Notes under the pieces: model-generated
Told to the model about the DNA's origin: nothing
Seen by the model: the letters and a program-made list of their open reading frames with translations, nothing else
The model's database searches: none
Made by a program: the position numbers and the translations under genes
NCBI RefSeq assembly: GCF_020184175.1
Contig: NC_065532.1
Coordinates: forward strand, 2,418,001-2,482,000
Length of the DNA: 64,000 nucleotides
Origin: Aphis gossypii
Lineage: Eukaryota > Arthropoda > Insecta > Hemiptera > Aphididae
Direction of reading: 5' to 3'
Part shown: positions 49,478 to 62,300 of the stretch, piece by piece
How the letters are laid out: each line of letters opens with the position of its first letter
How positions within the stretch are numbered: the stretch's first letter is position 1

Positions 49478-52400
49478 TGTGTACACTTTACCTACGTATA
49501 GTGGGCTCGCCATTCAGGTTATGCGGCCCACGCACTCCGTACAGGTTAGGGCCACAGGAGAAACTCTCGCGCGCGCATATTTAAAACGAATAATAATAAA
49601 ACTCATGCCTACTATATTCATAATAATAATAATATTATATATTTATATATATATATATAATATTTGTAACGATGAGAGTTGGCCAATATAACGCACATGT
49701 TATATAGGTATACATTCGTACAATACGCCCACCGCGAAAAAATATAACAAAGTTTTTAGACGTTCTGTGTATATTATAAATATATATATATATACATATA
49801 ATGTTGTTGTGTCGTTGTAATTTTTTTTCGCTTTACGCACAATGCGCGAGTGTTTCATGTACCTATATAGGTACGTACCTATTATAATATACATAATATA
49901 TACTTTACCGCTGAACAGTTGAATAGTCGATGATGAATTCGTAATGGTATTGTCATACGTATGTGTGTGTGTGTGTGTGTTTTTATATATATAGTAGGTA
50001 TCTATTATTATATTAAACATGTATGTAGTAAAATGTGAGTATATTTCACGAGTGTGTGTGTGTGGGTTAACAACACCGTGTTGCATTTGGGTGTTTATTT
50101 TGTACATTTTGTTCCGTGCTGTAAATACTTATCGATGGATTATCGGTACTTTTAAAAACAACGATATTAAAAAAAAACCACCGTCGACTGTTTTGAAATC
50201 GAAACGCGGCGCGAGAATAATAATAATAATTGTTTTTATCATTGTGTAAAGTCTTTCTCCGGATGTATGTGCGTGTGTAGTACTAGTCGTCGTCGTTAAA
50301 GAATCGGGATCTACAGTCTACGTGTGTGTCTCGTAATGGAATTGCTCGGCTCGTGTACGCCATGGTCGCATGGGCGCGCATAATAACCCTCACCGGACGC
50401 TAAAATGCTCATATACGTATATAATACTAATATATACGTATTATGTGTGTGGGTGGGTGGGTGTGCGCGCGCGGGCAAGTCAATAATTTGAATACCGTGT
50501 GCGGAGGTGGCGTTCGTGTGAGGCGACGAAGACGACGGTGTCGATAAAATCGCACGTCGACAGCCGACTATATAACACGTTTGTTTATAAATACCATATT
50601 ATATAGACATATAGTACATGAACAATTAGTATATGCCATATGGGCTAGGTATGAACTGTGGAGTTGTGATTTTTATAAGAAGTATAAACGCGCTAAATAT
50701 CCATCACACGTACCTACATCGCTAATGCTGGTAATTGGTATCCCATAAGAACTGCGTGAATGAAAATTGACAGGGCGCGTGTATAGTGTAATACTGCAGT
50801 ATTAGTTTCGTAGAGAAACGGTTTCGCGACGATATAACATCGTGCAGGTCTATTATGAATATAGTATGGAATAAATTAGGAGATATACATAACTTGCGAT
50901 AGAAATAAAAAAAATGTTCGTACGAAGGGAAAGTTCAATAAAGATCTATGAAGTACCCGATTTCGTTGTAGCATCGCGAACCACCTGCACGGCTGCACAG
51001 TATAATATATATACCTAATACATAAATTATATCGTGTGTGTATATTATAATTCACACAATATATAAGTGGGTATTTACATGTATATTGTCTGTTCTGTAG
51101 AAGTGTCCTAACACGATGGTCTACCCGCGTCACAGCAAGACAGAAACAGGAAATGATTTGAATGGGTCAGGGATGGTATATAATATAGGTACGCCTAAGT
51201 CGACGGACAACAAGGTGTGACGACGGTCAACACATAATAAATGCTATTAAGGAATTTGATTTTGGAGAGATTTTGTCTACGAAAACGATTATTATAATAT
51301 TAAATGATATGTAAAAATGCGTTGTTACCAGCCAGCTAAATATGTAGGTACGTCTGTTGCACGCAAGAGAGGAAGGTCCCGGAAAATGTGGGTAGATATG
51401 TGCGCATGTAAAGTAGTATAAATATCTAAATGAATTAATGAAATTATTAAAATACACATGTGTGTAGGTATTTACCAAAGCGGTTGATTTCCAGTATAGA
51501 ACAATAGAATATGTTATGCTATATAATGTGCATGCGCATCATATATGCATATAATATAATATGCAGTATAATTAAAATTTCGTGTTTGAGATTAAACGAA
51601 ACCGAGTAAAATATTTGAGACCTCGCCACCTTGGACTTTGAAATATAATATACACAACAGATCACTTATAATACGAGTACATTGAGACATATTATATTGT
51701 CATAGGTACGTCTTAAATTATATTTTTTTATGTTTCCAAAATGTTTTTTTCAATTTCTATTACTACATAATATATTTAATCTTTATTTTTTATGAAGGAT
51801 AAAAATAATACTATCTGCAGTAGGTATAATAATTAGTTTTTTTTAACATAGGTATTAAAAGCTTACACATTTTTAATTACACTAATAGGAAGTCTTATGG
51901 TGGAGACTTTTATAACTAGTAGTACCTATAACTAAGGAAGATTTCTGGAATATTTCTGTCAGTTTCGATGTAATTTCCTCACAGACGAATTCTTGAGGCT
52001 ATAGGTAGATGTTTAACAAGTGAATTTCTTATAGTAGTGGAATTTGTTGTGGAATCTGTTATACAAATACAACAGTATTGGACTTTCATATAGTTTGTAT
52101 TTTTAGATAAGAATATTTTGTGACATACAAAGGGGCTTTCCGTCTTTATGACCATTTTCAGGCAGAGAAATCGAAATTAATATTCGTATTCCTAGGCTTT
52201 TCTGACAAGATTATTTTGTAGGACCAAATATGTTTTAAAAGTTAGGATAATATTATTATCAATAAAATTTATGCTAACGTATATTTTATTCATTCTAATA
52301 ATGTTACGTAATATATCATGCGTATAAGTACCTACTTATATAAATATAATGTATTAGGAGTTAGGACAACATCTAATCATGAACTATAATTAATTTTTAA

Positions 52401-54990
52401 TCAATACATATGAAAATATTTTCATTTTGATCTATTTAGATGCCATATTATTTTATGTTTAAAAATATAACATAAATTATCAAATCCATCATGGACGTAA
52501 TTTGATCTTTCGTAATCGACCCGATAGGTATACGTAGGTAGGTAAGTATTAAATTATTCAAGTAATATCCAATTATTTCATTCTGAAATGTATATAAAAT
52601 ATAAGTAGGTACCAGATAATATAATAACATTCTCGTTTAATGGTTTGTAATCAACGTTTATGAAATATTATTGAAGGATTTATAAAATTAAAAATATATA
52701 ATATATATTATATTATATGCATAATATGTTAATACGTTTTTATAACAGAGTAAAAATTATATTGTTATAAAATATAAAAACCAGCGTTTTATACTCATTG
52801 ATCAAATAATACAAGAATTAATAAAAAAATTTGTTATTATAATAATATACGCAATAAATGTTATATTACACCTATAACGCATTTATGCACAATTGGTTGT
52901 TTTAAAGTATTAAATAGTTAAGCACAATGAAATCCTTCAAACCTGTATGAAAAACAAACGTCGTGCAATGCACCACGATGTCGCGATGTCGCGATATCAT
53001 AATACTATTGTTACTTCGAGCCCAAATTATACATATAGGCACAAACATAACTGACACATCCTCCGGGCTCCGAGTTCCGACAGTATAATATTATGCCCGT
53101 TTTCGATTCTGTACATTTTTATAAATTATAATAATATATATTTTCACTGTCGTAATATATGTAACTAGATCCAGCCCGCGCATTTTTAACCGAAAAATGA
53201 AACAATTAGGTGTAGGTGCGGACGGAGCGGCGGTCGTGTGGACGATATTAAAATTAAATCAGCCACCCACGACAAACCGCGCGTATCCTGCAGATAAAAA
53301 ATGTATTATTAAAACGAACTCGGTGGGCTCTCGTCGTCAGATATTATAATAATAATATATACTATATATTATACGTATACGTATACACGTGAAAATATCG
53401 TCGATTGCCACGATGTTTGTGCACTAATTCCCCTCAGGGTCCCTGTGGACTGCGCATTTGTATCATTATTATACGTTCGAATAGCGTATACCAGGTATGT
53501 AACAATTTTGTGCGTGGGAAGGTGTTATTTCGTGTATATACTATATCATGCTAATATAATATATTCGTATTTTTTCATTAATACAAACTACTACACATAT
53601 ATGCATTATGCACTCATTATCGGGAAATCGAGTAGCTGAAATATCCGAAACGCATTTATAGTACGATCTCGCCGAAACGGGTCACGACCGTCATCGTCGC
53701 CTCGCTGACGTTTTATATAAAAAATAATACATGGTTCACATTATTTATTGTCTTTTATATGTAATACTTTTCTCCAGCTAAGAAATAAATAAAGGATATT
53801 AATAGTTACGATCGATTTATGAGGTGGGTAAGCGGATGATGGTGTGTTGTGTATCGATATACGCATATACGAGACACCATAGTAGATAATTAAATTATAT
53901 ACTATTCATTTAAATATAATTTTATTACATCATTAGCACTCTCAATATTTATTTCGTTTCCGCATATTATCAAGTACAGTATAATATTTAATGGGATCGA
54001 CTTATAAAATAGGTACTAAAAATGGTTTTTTTGTGTATTATTTTGTTGGCGTCTTCACTTCTGAGTAGTCCTTACTCCTCAGTACTGAATATACTATAAT
54101 TATTATACAACCTTATGATATGTACCCCCCTATTCCTGCAGTGTAAATAGTTTGTATCATCGCTTTAGGCGCGCTGTTTAAGAGGGTAGCCATCCCCCTA
54201 GACATATAATAAACTATCAATAAATAATAATTTTTTTTAGAAATCTGTATAAAAAGTTCAGTGTTTATAAATTATAATCATGGCCGCAGCATCTGTAGAT
54301 GGAATTAGATATAGAGCGACAAACATTTAATTTTACTATTTGACACATGTTTTTCCCTCTGTATAGGCCCAAGTGGGTAATTAGTTAATTAAAAGTAGAA
54401 TTTTTGGACCAAAAGGATAATGCCCCTCTCCCCCTAGAAGACAAATAAAATACGCTACTGCATTGCTTTCCCTTTCTGATCAATAAGCCGACCTTGCCGA
54501 ATGACGTACACGTTACAAAATACGATTAGAGGTGTATAAATGTATAATATAGTTTCAAATTATTAATGTAGGTCTTATGTTCCTATACTTTGTTTCCAGT
54601 GATCTGAAAAATCTGAAAACTGAATTTTAACCACGGGTCGGGTCATCAGTTTTCCATTACATCACGCCATCATCATCTCTAAAAACACGGAATTTAGTAA
54701 AATCATAAATAGTAAAGACATTTAGAAACAGATAAAAAAGGCGAGGCAGCTCAGTATAACCATTGTAATCACAATAATATTTTGCTTCAACTGGCCACCA
54801 TTTCGATAACGGATGATGAGTTTCATTCGCATTTAGTACATTATAATATTGACTTAGGTACCCTACCCATTCCATTTCTACGTATTTATCTATGATGAAT
54901 AAAAAAAATGTCTAGTATAATGCGTTTGTAGTTATTGTCTATAACTTATTATATATAAGCATTATAAGCTCTCCGACATGTCCGTATAAA
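49476..54990. other. Gene-free AT-rich DNA with GC-richer islands
   Basis: No convincing exon on either strand. GC-richer patches at 50265-50570 (gggcgcgcataata, gtgcgcgcgcgggc, gaggcgacgaagacgacgg) and 53165-53345 (ggtgcggacggagcggcgg) stand out. They may be regulatory elements or untranslated exons of a large gene. Near 54395-54462 a segment ending, on the minus strand, in cagtagcgtatttt resembles a transposon end like that at 31919. Frames present are low-complexity Tyr/Ile-rich translations of TA repeats. Confidence 0.4.
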
Positions 54991-55240
54991 TATTATTTCG
55001 ACCGTCGGCGGCCGCGATGCCATTGTTGTTGTTGCTCGTTACATAAAAAGGATCCGCGATGTCACGCGAGACTTGCGGCGGCGGCGGCACCGACGGACGG
55101 ACGACGGACGTGCGTACCCGCAGTCCGGAGTTCCGCACTACGCGCTGGACAGCCTACTCAGCCGAGTGATCGACACACGCTCGTCGAAGCCGAGAAATTG
55201 AAACCGGTCCTCCTCACCGTCGCCGCTCACATGGGTATAC
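54990..55240 (+). promoter_or_regulatory. GC-rich promoter / 5' UTR-like island
   Basis: The densest GC patch of the right half (gtcggcggccgcgatgcc, gcggcggcggcaccgacgg, acgtgcgtacccgcagtccgg), followed by a calmer CpG-containing stretch to the ATG at 55231. The sequence tactcagccgagtgatcga resembles an insect initiator with downstream G/A-rich bases. I infer a plus-strand transcription start and 5' UTR, but no open frame follows the ATG (a donor-like gggtata comes at once), so a coding exon would have to lie downstream. Confidence 0.4.
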
Positions 55241-58200
55241 AATTTAATAATAATAATAATATGTGCCCCATTGTATTGTAATTCTATTCCTCATATATAT
55301 ACGGGTTTTCACAAGACTTGCATGCACCTATAATGGATATATACGTAGTTTCTCGTCCAAGTCGTTCCCGCACACGGTAAAGACCTCCTTAAGGCTTAAA
55401 GGCTGCCGTGATATTATGCGAGTATATATTATATATATGTATAGGTATACTGCTACGAACCGGTCGTATAATATAATATATTATTATATTGTACGCATCG
55501 TCGGCTATATGGACGAAGACAGTGTGCGCCGGGACGAAAAAGGAGGGGAAAAAATGGTCCGCTATCAATTATTTATACGACGTATAGGTAGCAACAGCAT
55601 TGCGTATGCTCGGGAAAACAAACGAGATTAATTGATTTCGGTCGGATGGTAAAAAAAAATTGAAATTCCACGACAACTACTGTTCCGCCGGTATGTACGA
55701 TATCTATATGTATATATACATATTATTATGTGATATCATATGCCCTCGCATATATAGGTAATAATATTAAGAATTCAAGTATCGTACGCTGCCACCGCCG
55801 GTCTGTCGACTGGTCCGGTGTAGTGGGCACACAATTTTTATTTATTTATTTTTTTTAGCTCTTTTCTCTCCGCGTCCGCCGATGACAGACCTCGTCTACG
55901 ATACAAGCACCACGACATCGTATAAAAAATATAATATGAACAGTATAAAATATATGTTTAGTGTATACGTAATCGAGACGAGTATGATGGCAGAAAAAAA
56001 GCTCCACATTTGACATTGTAAACGGAGACCATATATTATTATATTATAGGTATCACAGACTATACTATACAATATATCGATTCCCGCGCACAGTAGCTGC
56101 GGTATTTCTTATAAACGCGTGTAATGAATGATCATTGATCATCATAATTATTAACTATATATATATATTTAACTACAATGTTCATCAACAGACCACCAGC
56201 GTTTGTGTTACGCGGTGGCTGTGTGCAAATGACGTGTAATGTACTAATATGTACCTATATATAATAATATTATGACGGTGTTGCACATGCTGTGAGATTT
56301 TTATCTTTTGACTTGTATTTATACTTCGAAGTTAAAATTGCGGACGAGAAAAAAAAAATAATAGGCACTAGATTTTATTGCACTGTTGCGCGTGCGACAT
56401 CTGTTGTTTCGCATATAGTTTTTATACATACTGTTTTATTAGTTATATATAGCGTGTTATTATCGTTGTGTGGTATTTTGAATGCGAGTTTTTGCCAAAG
56501 ACGAAACGAACGATACTAATATACATAGGTATAGAAACGTCCGGACGTAGATTTATGCATGTTTGTCTTCGATTGGGTCGAATTTTTTTTCTTGATTCTT
56601 TCTTCAATCCACAGTTGTCAACTGTAGTTCTATCAGTATATTATGTACCCATACATTTTCCCAAAATGGTATAATAATAATTAATAGATTTAAATAGCTT
56701 ATTTTGTAATCCAACTAAATTATAATTGTCATTACGACGCATGGTGTGGTAAATATCATGATTGTTAAGATTATAATTTATAACACTTATATATATATAT
56801 AGTTATGTGCAGTATGCATATATTCATTATCTACACTCTATGGTGAAATAATATTATGTATGTAGTACCTATATATGACGGCTATAAATAATAAATTAAT
56901 AACTATATCATAATGGAAACTGCAACCAGCTGTTGAATGTTTACCGACTGTATTCAGAGACCAACGGCGATTTGCGAGTGCCTTTGGGCCTCAGAGGTTC
57001 TATATACGTGTATGTATATATTTTATATTTTTATCGTGCAACAAGTCAGCGATGATATCCGATGTAAATTAATGTTTTATAATAATTAATAATGTGAAAG
57101 TTTTCAGTGCATATAAAAATTGCCAATATGTAGGTACTTACTACAGAGGAGAAGATGGGTGAATAAAAAAAAGTTGGCGATTGATATAATTTACAAGTCT
57201 CGATCGAGTATCGCAGAAATTAGTGTTATTTCACAACGTTTCGTTTTCTCCGTGTTTCTTTATGACTATAGTATATTATATTTATGTAGGTATCGCAGAT
57301 ATAACTCTTTTATTTATAAATTTATTATTTTTATACCTATACAGTATACAGTCTACGTTTTAAAATATATTATATTATAATAATATGTATCTATTTATTC
57401 TATATATTAGGACTACTAGCCTGCAGAGTACTCATTATAACATTAAATTATGGTTTTATAAAAAAAATTTAAATGCACTAATTGTAAAAAAGAATAAACA
57501 TTCGATTTTACTAGATATGTCTATAAACAACGCGACAACACTCAAAACAATAACTCTGCAGATTATTTAGAATCAGTATATAAATTCGAAGGATTAAATC
57601 CTTCTTGTTTGTATAGTGATGTATTAGGCATTAAAATAAAATGTTCCTATATTAGGTTTAGGAATTCTATTGTATAAATAATAACTGCCTGTGACGAGGA
57701 CTTGTATTTTTCAATAATAATGTAGAATGTAGTAACTAGTATGCACAATGCACAAAATTTTAATGTTTAATATTAGTAGATAACTAAAAGTTGTAAAATT
57801 GATTAGTCGTGTGTATCGATACGGATGGTACGCGTATTAAGTAGTTTTTATCACGTAGTTATAGAATTGTAGCAAAACCGCTGCAGTCATGCACGAAGTT
57901 CGTTCTGTGGTAAAATAATTTTATACTTGTGACACGTGTTATTTTTTTTTTTATCTGAATATTATCTGATACAAGTTGTATATAATGGTTTGGATTTGAC
58001 ATTTAGGATAATGCTGTATAACGTATTAACTTATTTGTAATTCGTATTAAGTCTAATATAGTATAATATGACACAACGAATTCAAATTTAAAACGAAAAA
58101 TGTTCAGTCGTTGTCTCGTCAAAAAAATAGGAAACCACAATTTATTGATATTATCATTTATTGTGTTGTAAACTGCTATGTACCTATAGCATGGTTATAC

Positions 58201-59177
58201 AACTGCCGTTTACGTCTGCAGTATAATATAAGATATGTATCCGAAAATATGATGCGATCGTCGTAGAGTTTATATTTTTGATATATTGAAAGGCAGTTAT
58301 AAATAAGTGCTCAATTTAAATAAAAATCTCATAAAAAATAATTGAAAATTAAGACGTTTTCGTCATGTTTAATTTATAAGTCGCGAACACTCGGCTATTA
58401 CTTGTTACTACCGCGTATGGCGTATATAGATTGTATATAATATATATAATATCACAGACGATGACGAGATTGCAGTAATTCTATATGGTTATAATATGTA
58501 TATAGTTAGTTAATGGGAAAGCGGTTTCGATAGTATACCTACTAACAAAATGATTATGGAAATTTTTTATTTACTTATATTATATTATTCTGTAGAAACT
58601 CCACTTTGAAGGTATGTAATCTCTGAGTAGTATTATGCACTATATACTATATTTTTACACAAAAAAGTTATAATAATATTTACAATAATAATATTATAGA
58701 TAAAACTGACTTATTGTTTCTCGTCTATTGCCGTATGCTGGTAATAAATATTTAATAGGTACTTTTATCATATGAGCCAAGATGGATTGTTATCAAATAC
58801 AATATGTTGACCTGAGCTAAACAATCTACATTATAATTATACATACATGCAAATATTAAGGTAACCGATATAAAATCCTATTGTTGAGACAATGATATGC
58901 GTATATATACATATCAAGTTTCGTATTATTGTTGTATTTTAAAACAGCGTTATGCTTTAAAAAGCGTTAAATTTATTTAAAAATAAAATAATACATTGTG
59001 ATATTAAGGTAACTAATTTTAAAAAAAAATAAATAAAGAAAAAAAATTTATTTATATTTTGTATTTAGCGCGTTCTATAAGACATTACACATATATGATT
59101 TACTAGCCATGTAAAATTGATGAGAATTATAAAATTATCAAATTAGAAAACAATTTTGATTCGTTAGATTTATTGTT
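55241..59177. other. Gene-free AT-rich DNA
   Basis: No supported gene. A T-rich tract plus AG at about 55845-55858 followed by CpG-containing sequence to 55925 is exon-like, but the frame there soon turns into low-complexity TA translation. Short TA microsatellites occur throughout (for example 56155-56170 and 56790-56802). Confidence 0.4.
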
Positions 59178-59298
59178 ATACAGTAGACGTATTGCCGCAG
59201 AAGAGATGGAAAAAGACAGAGAAGGTTGGAAACAGTATGTTGTTGCGGCAATGGGCTAGAAAGGCTTTCAGTAAAAAGCCAAAGAAAAAGAAGAAGAA
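59178..59298 (+). mobile_element. Very short 5'-truncated LINE copy, 121 bp
   Basis: One frame reads RRIAAEEMEKDREGWKQYVV then AAMG and a stop, which matches the conserved C-terminal end of LINE ORF2 proteins (DRExWxxxVxAA). It is followed by aaagaaaaagaagaagaa, an AAG-rich tail. A perfect 13-bp duplication tagatttattgtt flanks it at 59165-59177 and 59299-59311. Structure and tail parallel the larger copy at 33401-34606. Confidence 0.85.
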
Positions 59299-59311
59299 TA
59301 GATTTATTGTT

Positions 59312-62300
59312 CGCGTGTGTCCAAATTTAAGTTATAAGATAGCTAATATGAAGCATTGACGGAGTTGGAAACAATATTGTAATAAGGTGATCATTAATCA
59401 ATTATATTCCTTCTAATTTTACCGACTATAAAAGTAGAGTAATAGGTATACTCGTATATTTGTGTCAATCATTATAATATCTGCTGTACTTATCCAAACA
59501 TGATTCGTGGCCGTCGTTACCAGTGCATAATATTATTTTATAAATTATAATAATATAATAATGATGCTATCAACTCCTCAACTCCACATCTGTTAATCCG
59601 CCGTCATTCATGCCATGCGTGTATGTAAAATAATAATTATATATATAATATAATTATTATTATTATAACAGCAGTTTAACTACATGTTTGTGTAAATACA
59701 CTTGAAATCATTCATATCGTACCTATCTTATTTTTATAGCTAACTCAACTTAAATATAATTACGGTTTGTGGCGATTTATCATTTTATAATAATATTAGG
59801 TATATACTAAAACACGTCCCACTAACTGCAGCATCAGCAACTGCGATCGAAGCAATCGTGCAGCAGCTGTTCGAGTTATTTAGACGAATATATAGTTCAA
59901 AAGTATAACAAAAAAAACATTTAAAATATATATTATTAATTATTATGTGTTGTATCTAGTGTGCACCTACCTATCTATGTGCGAGTGTACAATCGTAATG
60001 TGTATATTTAAATTGACGCGTACTATTTTTTTTTTGTTTTATTTTTTTTTTTGCCGTACACAAAATTATTCCCTTGAACGCGTATACCGTTTATAATATA
60101 TAATATATGTAAAGACTTACCTTATATAATAATATTATTACGTTCACGGGAATAATTCTCCTCGTGACCGGTCTGTGTTTGAGCATAATGTGTGTATATA
60201 ATAATATAGCATATTATAATAATATAATAATCATCAAGAAAAGACACACCTGCATTTTATGTTAATTTCCGTTCGCCTACACCTCGCTTCTTAGTAGCCA
60301 GGCGAGCGAGCGCCACAGATGAGACTTATATTGTCGTATGGGTATATTATTATAATAGCCAATATGTATATTATAATATAGTCATATAGATGCACACTAA
60401 CACATACATATTATAATCGAGCGCGAGCGAAAAATAATATAATCGCATCTGAACGGGTCCTCGTGCGGGAAATTTTACTGTAATATAATATATTAATATG
60501 TATATCTAATATGTGTACAGCAGTTTCCAAATACCTTAATAATATATGTATATAAATTATACGTATTATTATATAAGTAAGTCAAAATATACATTTAATT
60601 TAACTACACGTGTATTGTCAAAAACCGATTTCCCAACGTTTTTATTTGTTTTTTTCTCTGCCTTCACCGCCACAAAGTTCAATCGAACTGATTATGTGAA
60701 CATTACTATTCCTAGTGCCTACACATATATGTATATAATATTATAATATATATTATGTGATTTAGAAACGTTGAATGTCATTACTATTATTATTATTATT
60801 GTAGACGATTAGTTTTGTAAATACACATTCAATAACAAAATACGTCTTTTTTGCTACCTAACGACGAAATTATAATATATGTATTGGAATTTAATAATTA
60901 TTTAATGTTATTGGTTTTCTCAGTTTTCTGAATAATAAATTAACGAGTGATCGTCATCAACTCAAACAAATAAACTATTTAATTTTTATTTATGCAGGTA
61001 GATTAATTAAAAAATAAACAGGTATTCTATATAAACGGCTAATTAATATAGATTTTATTAATTCAAAAAGTTATTATTATTATAAAAAATCCATAAAAAT
61101 AAACACATTCTGTACACGTAATCTTAAATTCTTGCTTTATTATAAATTATAATATATTCAATACGAGTTTTCAATAATTTAAATAGGTGAGTGTTATAAA
61201 AATTGCATACATACATGTTAATATACACCGTATATTAAACATTTAACTATATAGTCCTTGTTAAGATAAATACATGACTTTTTTTTTGGGCATCAAATGG
61301 TAGTTATTAATTATGCTGTCTTTAAATTTACTCATATTCATTATAATATAAGTACATGCATGTCGCCTTAAATGTGTGTATAATAATGTATTAGTGAATC
61401 GTTGTTCAATGAAAAAAAAAATAAAAATACTCCATATTATCATTAACAAGACTTTATTTATTACTAGTGTATTTTTTTTATTTATGTCATTGGTTTTTAT
61501 ATTCATATATTATATTATATCATGATTTTTTAATAAATAACGTCTAACACTTAAAATAGCTACCGGTTATTAGCTTGAAAACGAAAATAATGTATAAAAA
61601 CTCTAAAACGACTATAGAACAATTTGATGTTAACGCTCGTCATTGTCATTTTGGGTACATCCATATTGTATATGATGTATTTGATTATAATTATTATAAT
61701 TAAATTTGAAGTTCATTTTTGTACTAAAAGTACCTAATTTTTCGTCGATCGATTGACAAGTTTTCATCATCATTTAATTTTTTCATTTCTCATAACTACA
61801 ACGATATAATTATTATTTAATATCTCTTTTAGTTCTTGCTACATTATTTATTAATAATTTATTATTATTAATTATATTATACACGTTGTCGCTAATCTAA
61901 CGCGACGAATGGATGTTATTATATTGATTGAGTTTATCTTTCTTTGATAGCCAAAACTTAATATAAATAATACTAAAATATCTATAATTACAATACATAT
62001 AATATTTTATTTTATATTGTATAGAGTAAGCATATAATGCACACTGAAGAGTATACCTACCTTTACAATTTATATTACTTGTTAGACGTAATTTAACCGA
62101 TTAGTCTATATAGACACGCATACGTACATACAAATACATAATATAATATACGATTATTATTATTATTGTCGTACACAGAATTTACGTTTACGTGCCGTAA
62201 GACCATTTACCCGACTTAGGCCTAAACGGATGTACGGCTGTGTGTACGTAAGGTTTCAAAATGCGATTTCATTCCAATCACGCGTGTCACAGGAAATACA

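Noticed and set aside
49362..49691. 109-codon frame with a Cys-Val run
   Set aside because: The run is the translation of the TG microsatellite, not a real protein.
55263..55631. 122-codon plus-strand frame
   Set aside because: Longest frame of the right half, but with low-complexity Tyr/Ile/Arg content, no recognisable domain and no splice evidence; chance is sufficient.
55857..55999. Exon-like segment with ATG at about 55884
   Set aside because: A T-rich tract and AG precede it, but the frame soon turns into Lys/Tyr/Asn-rich low complexity and has no partner exon.
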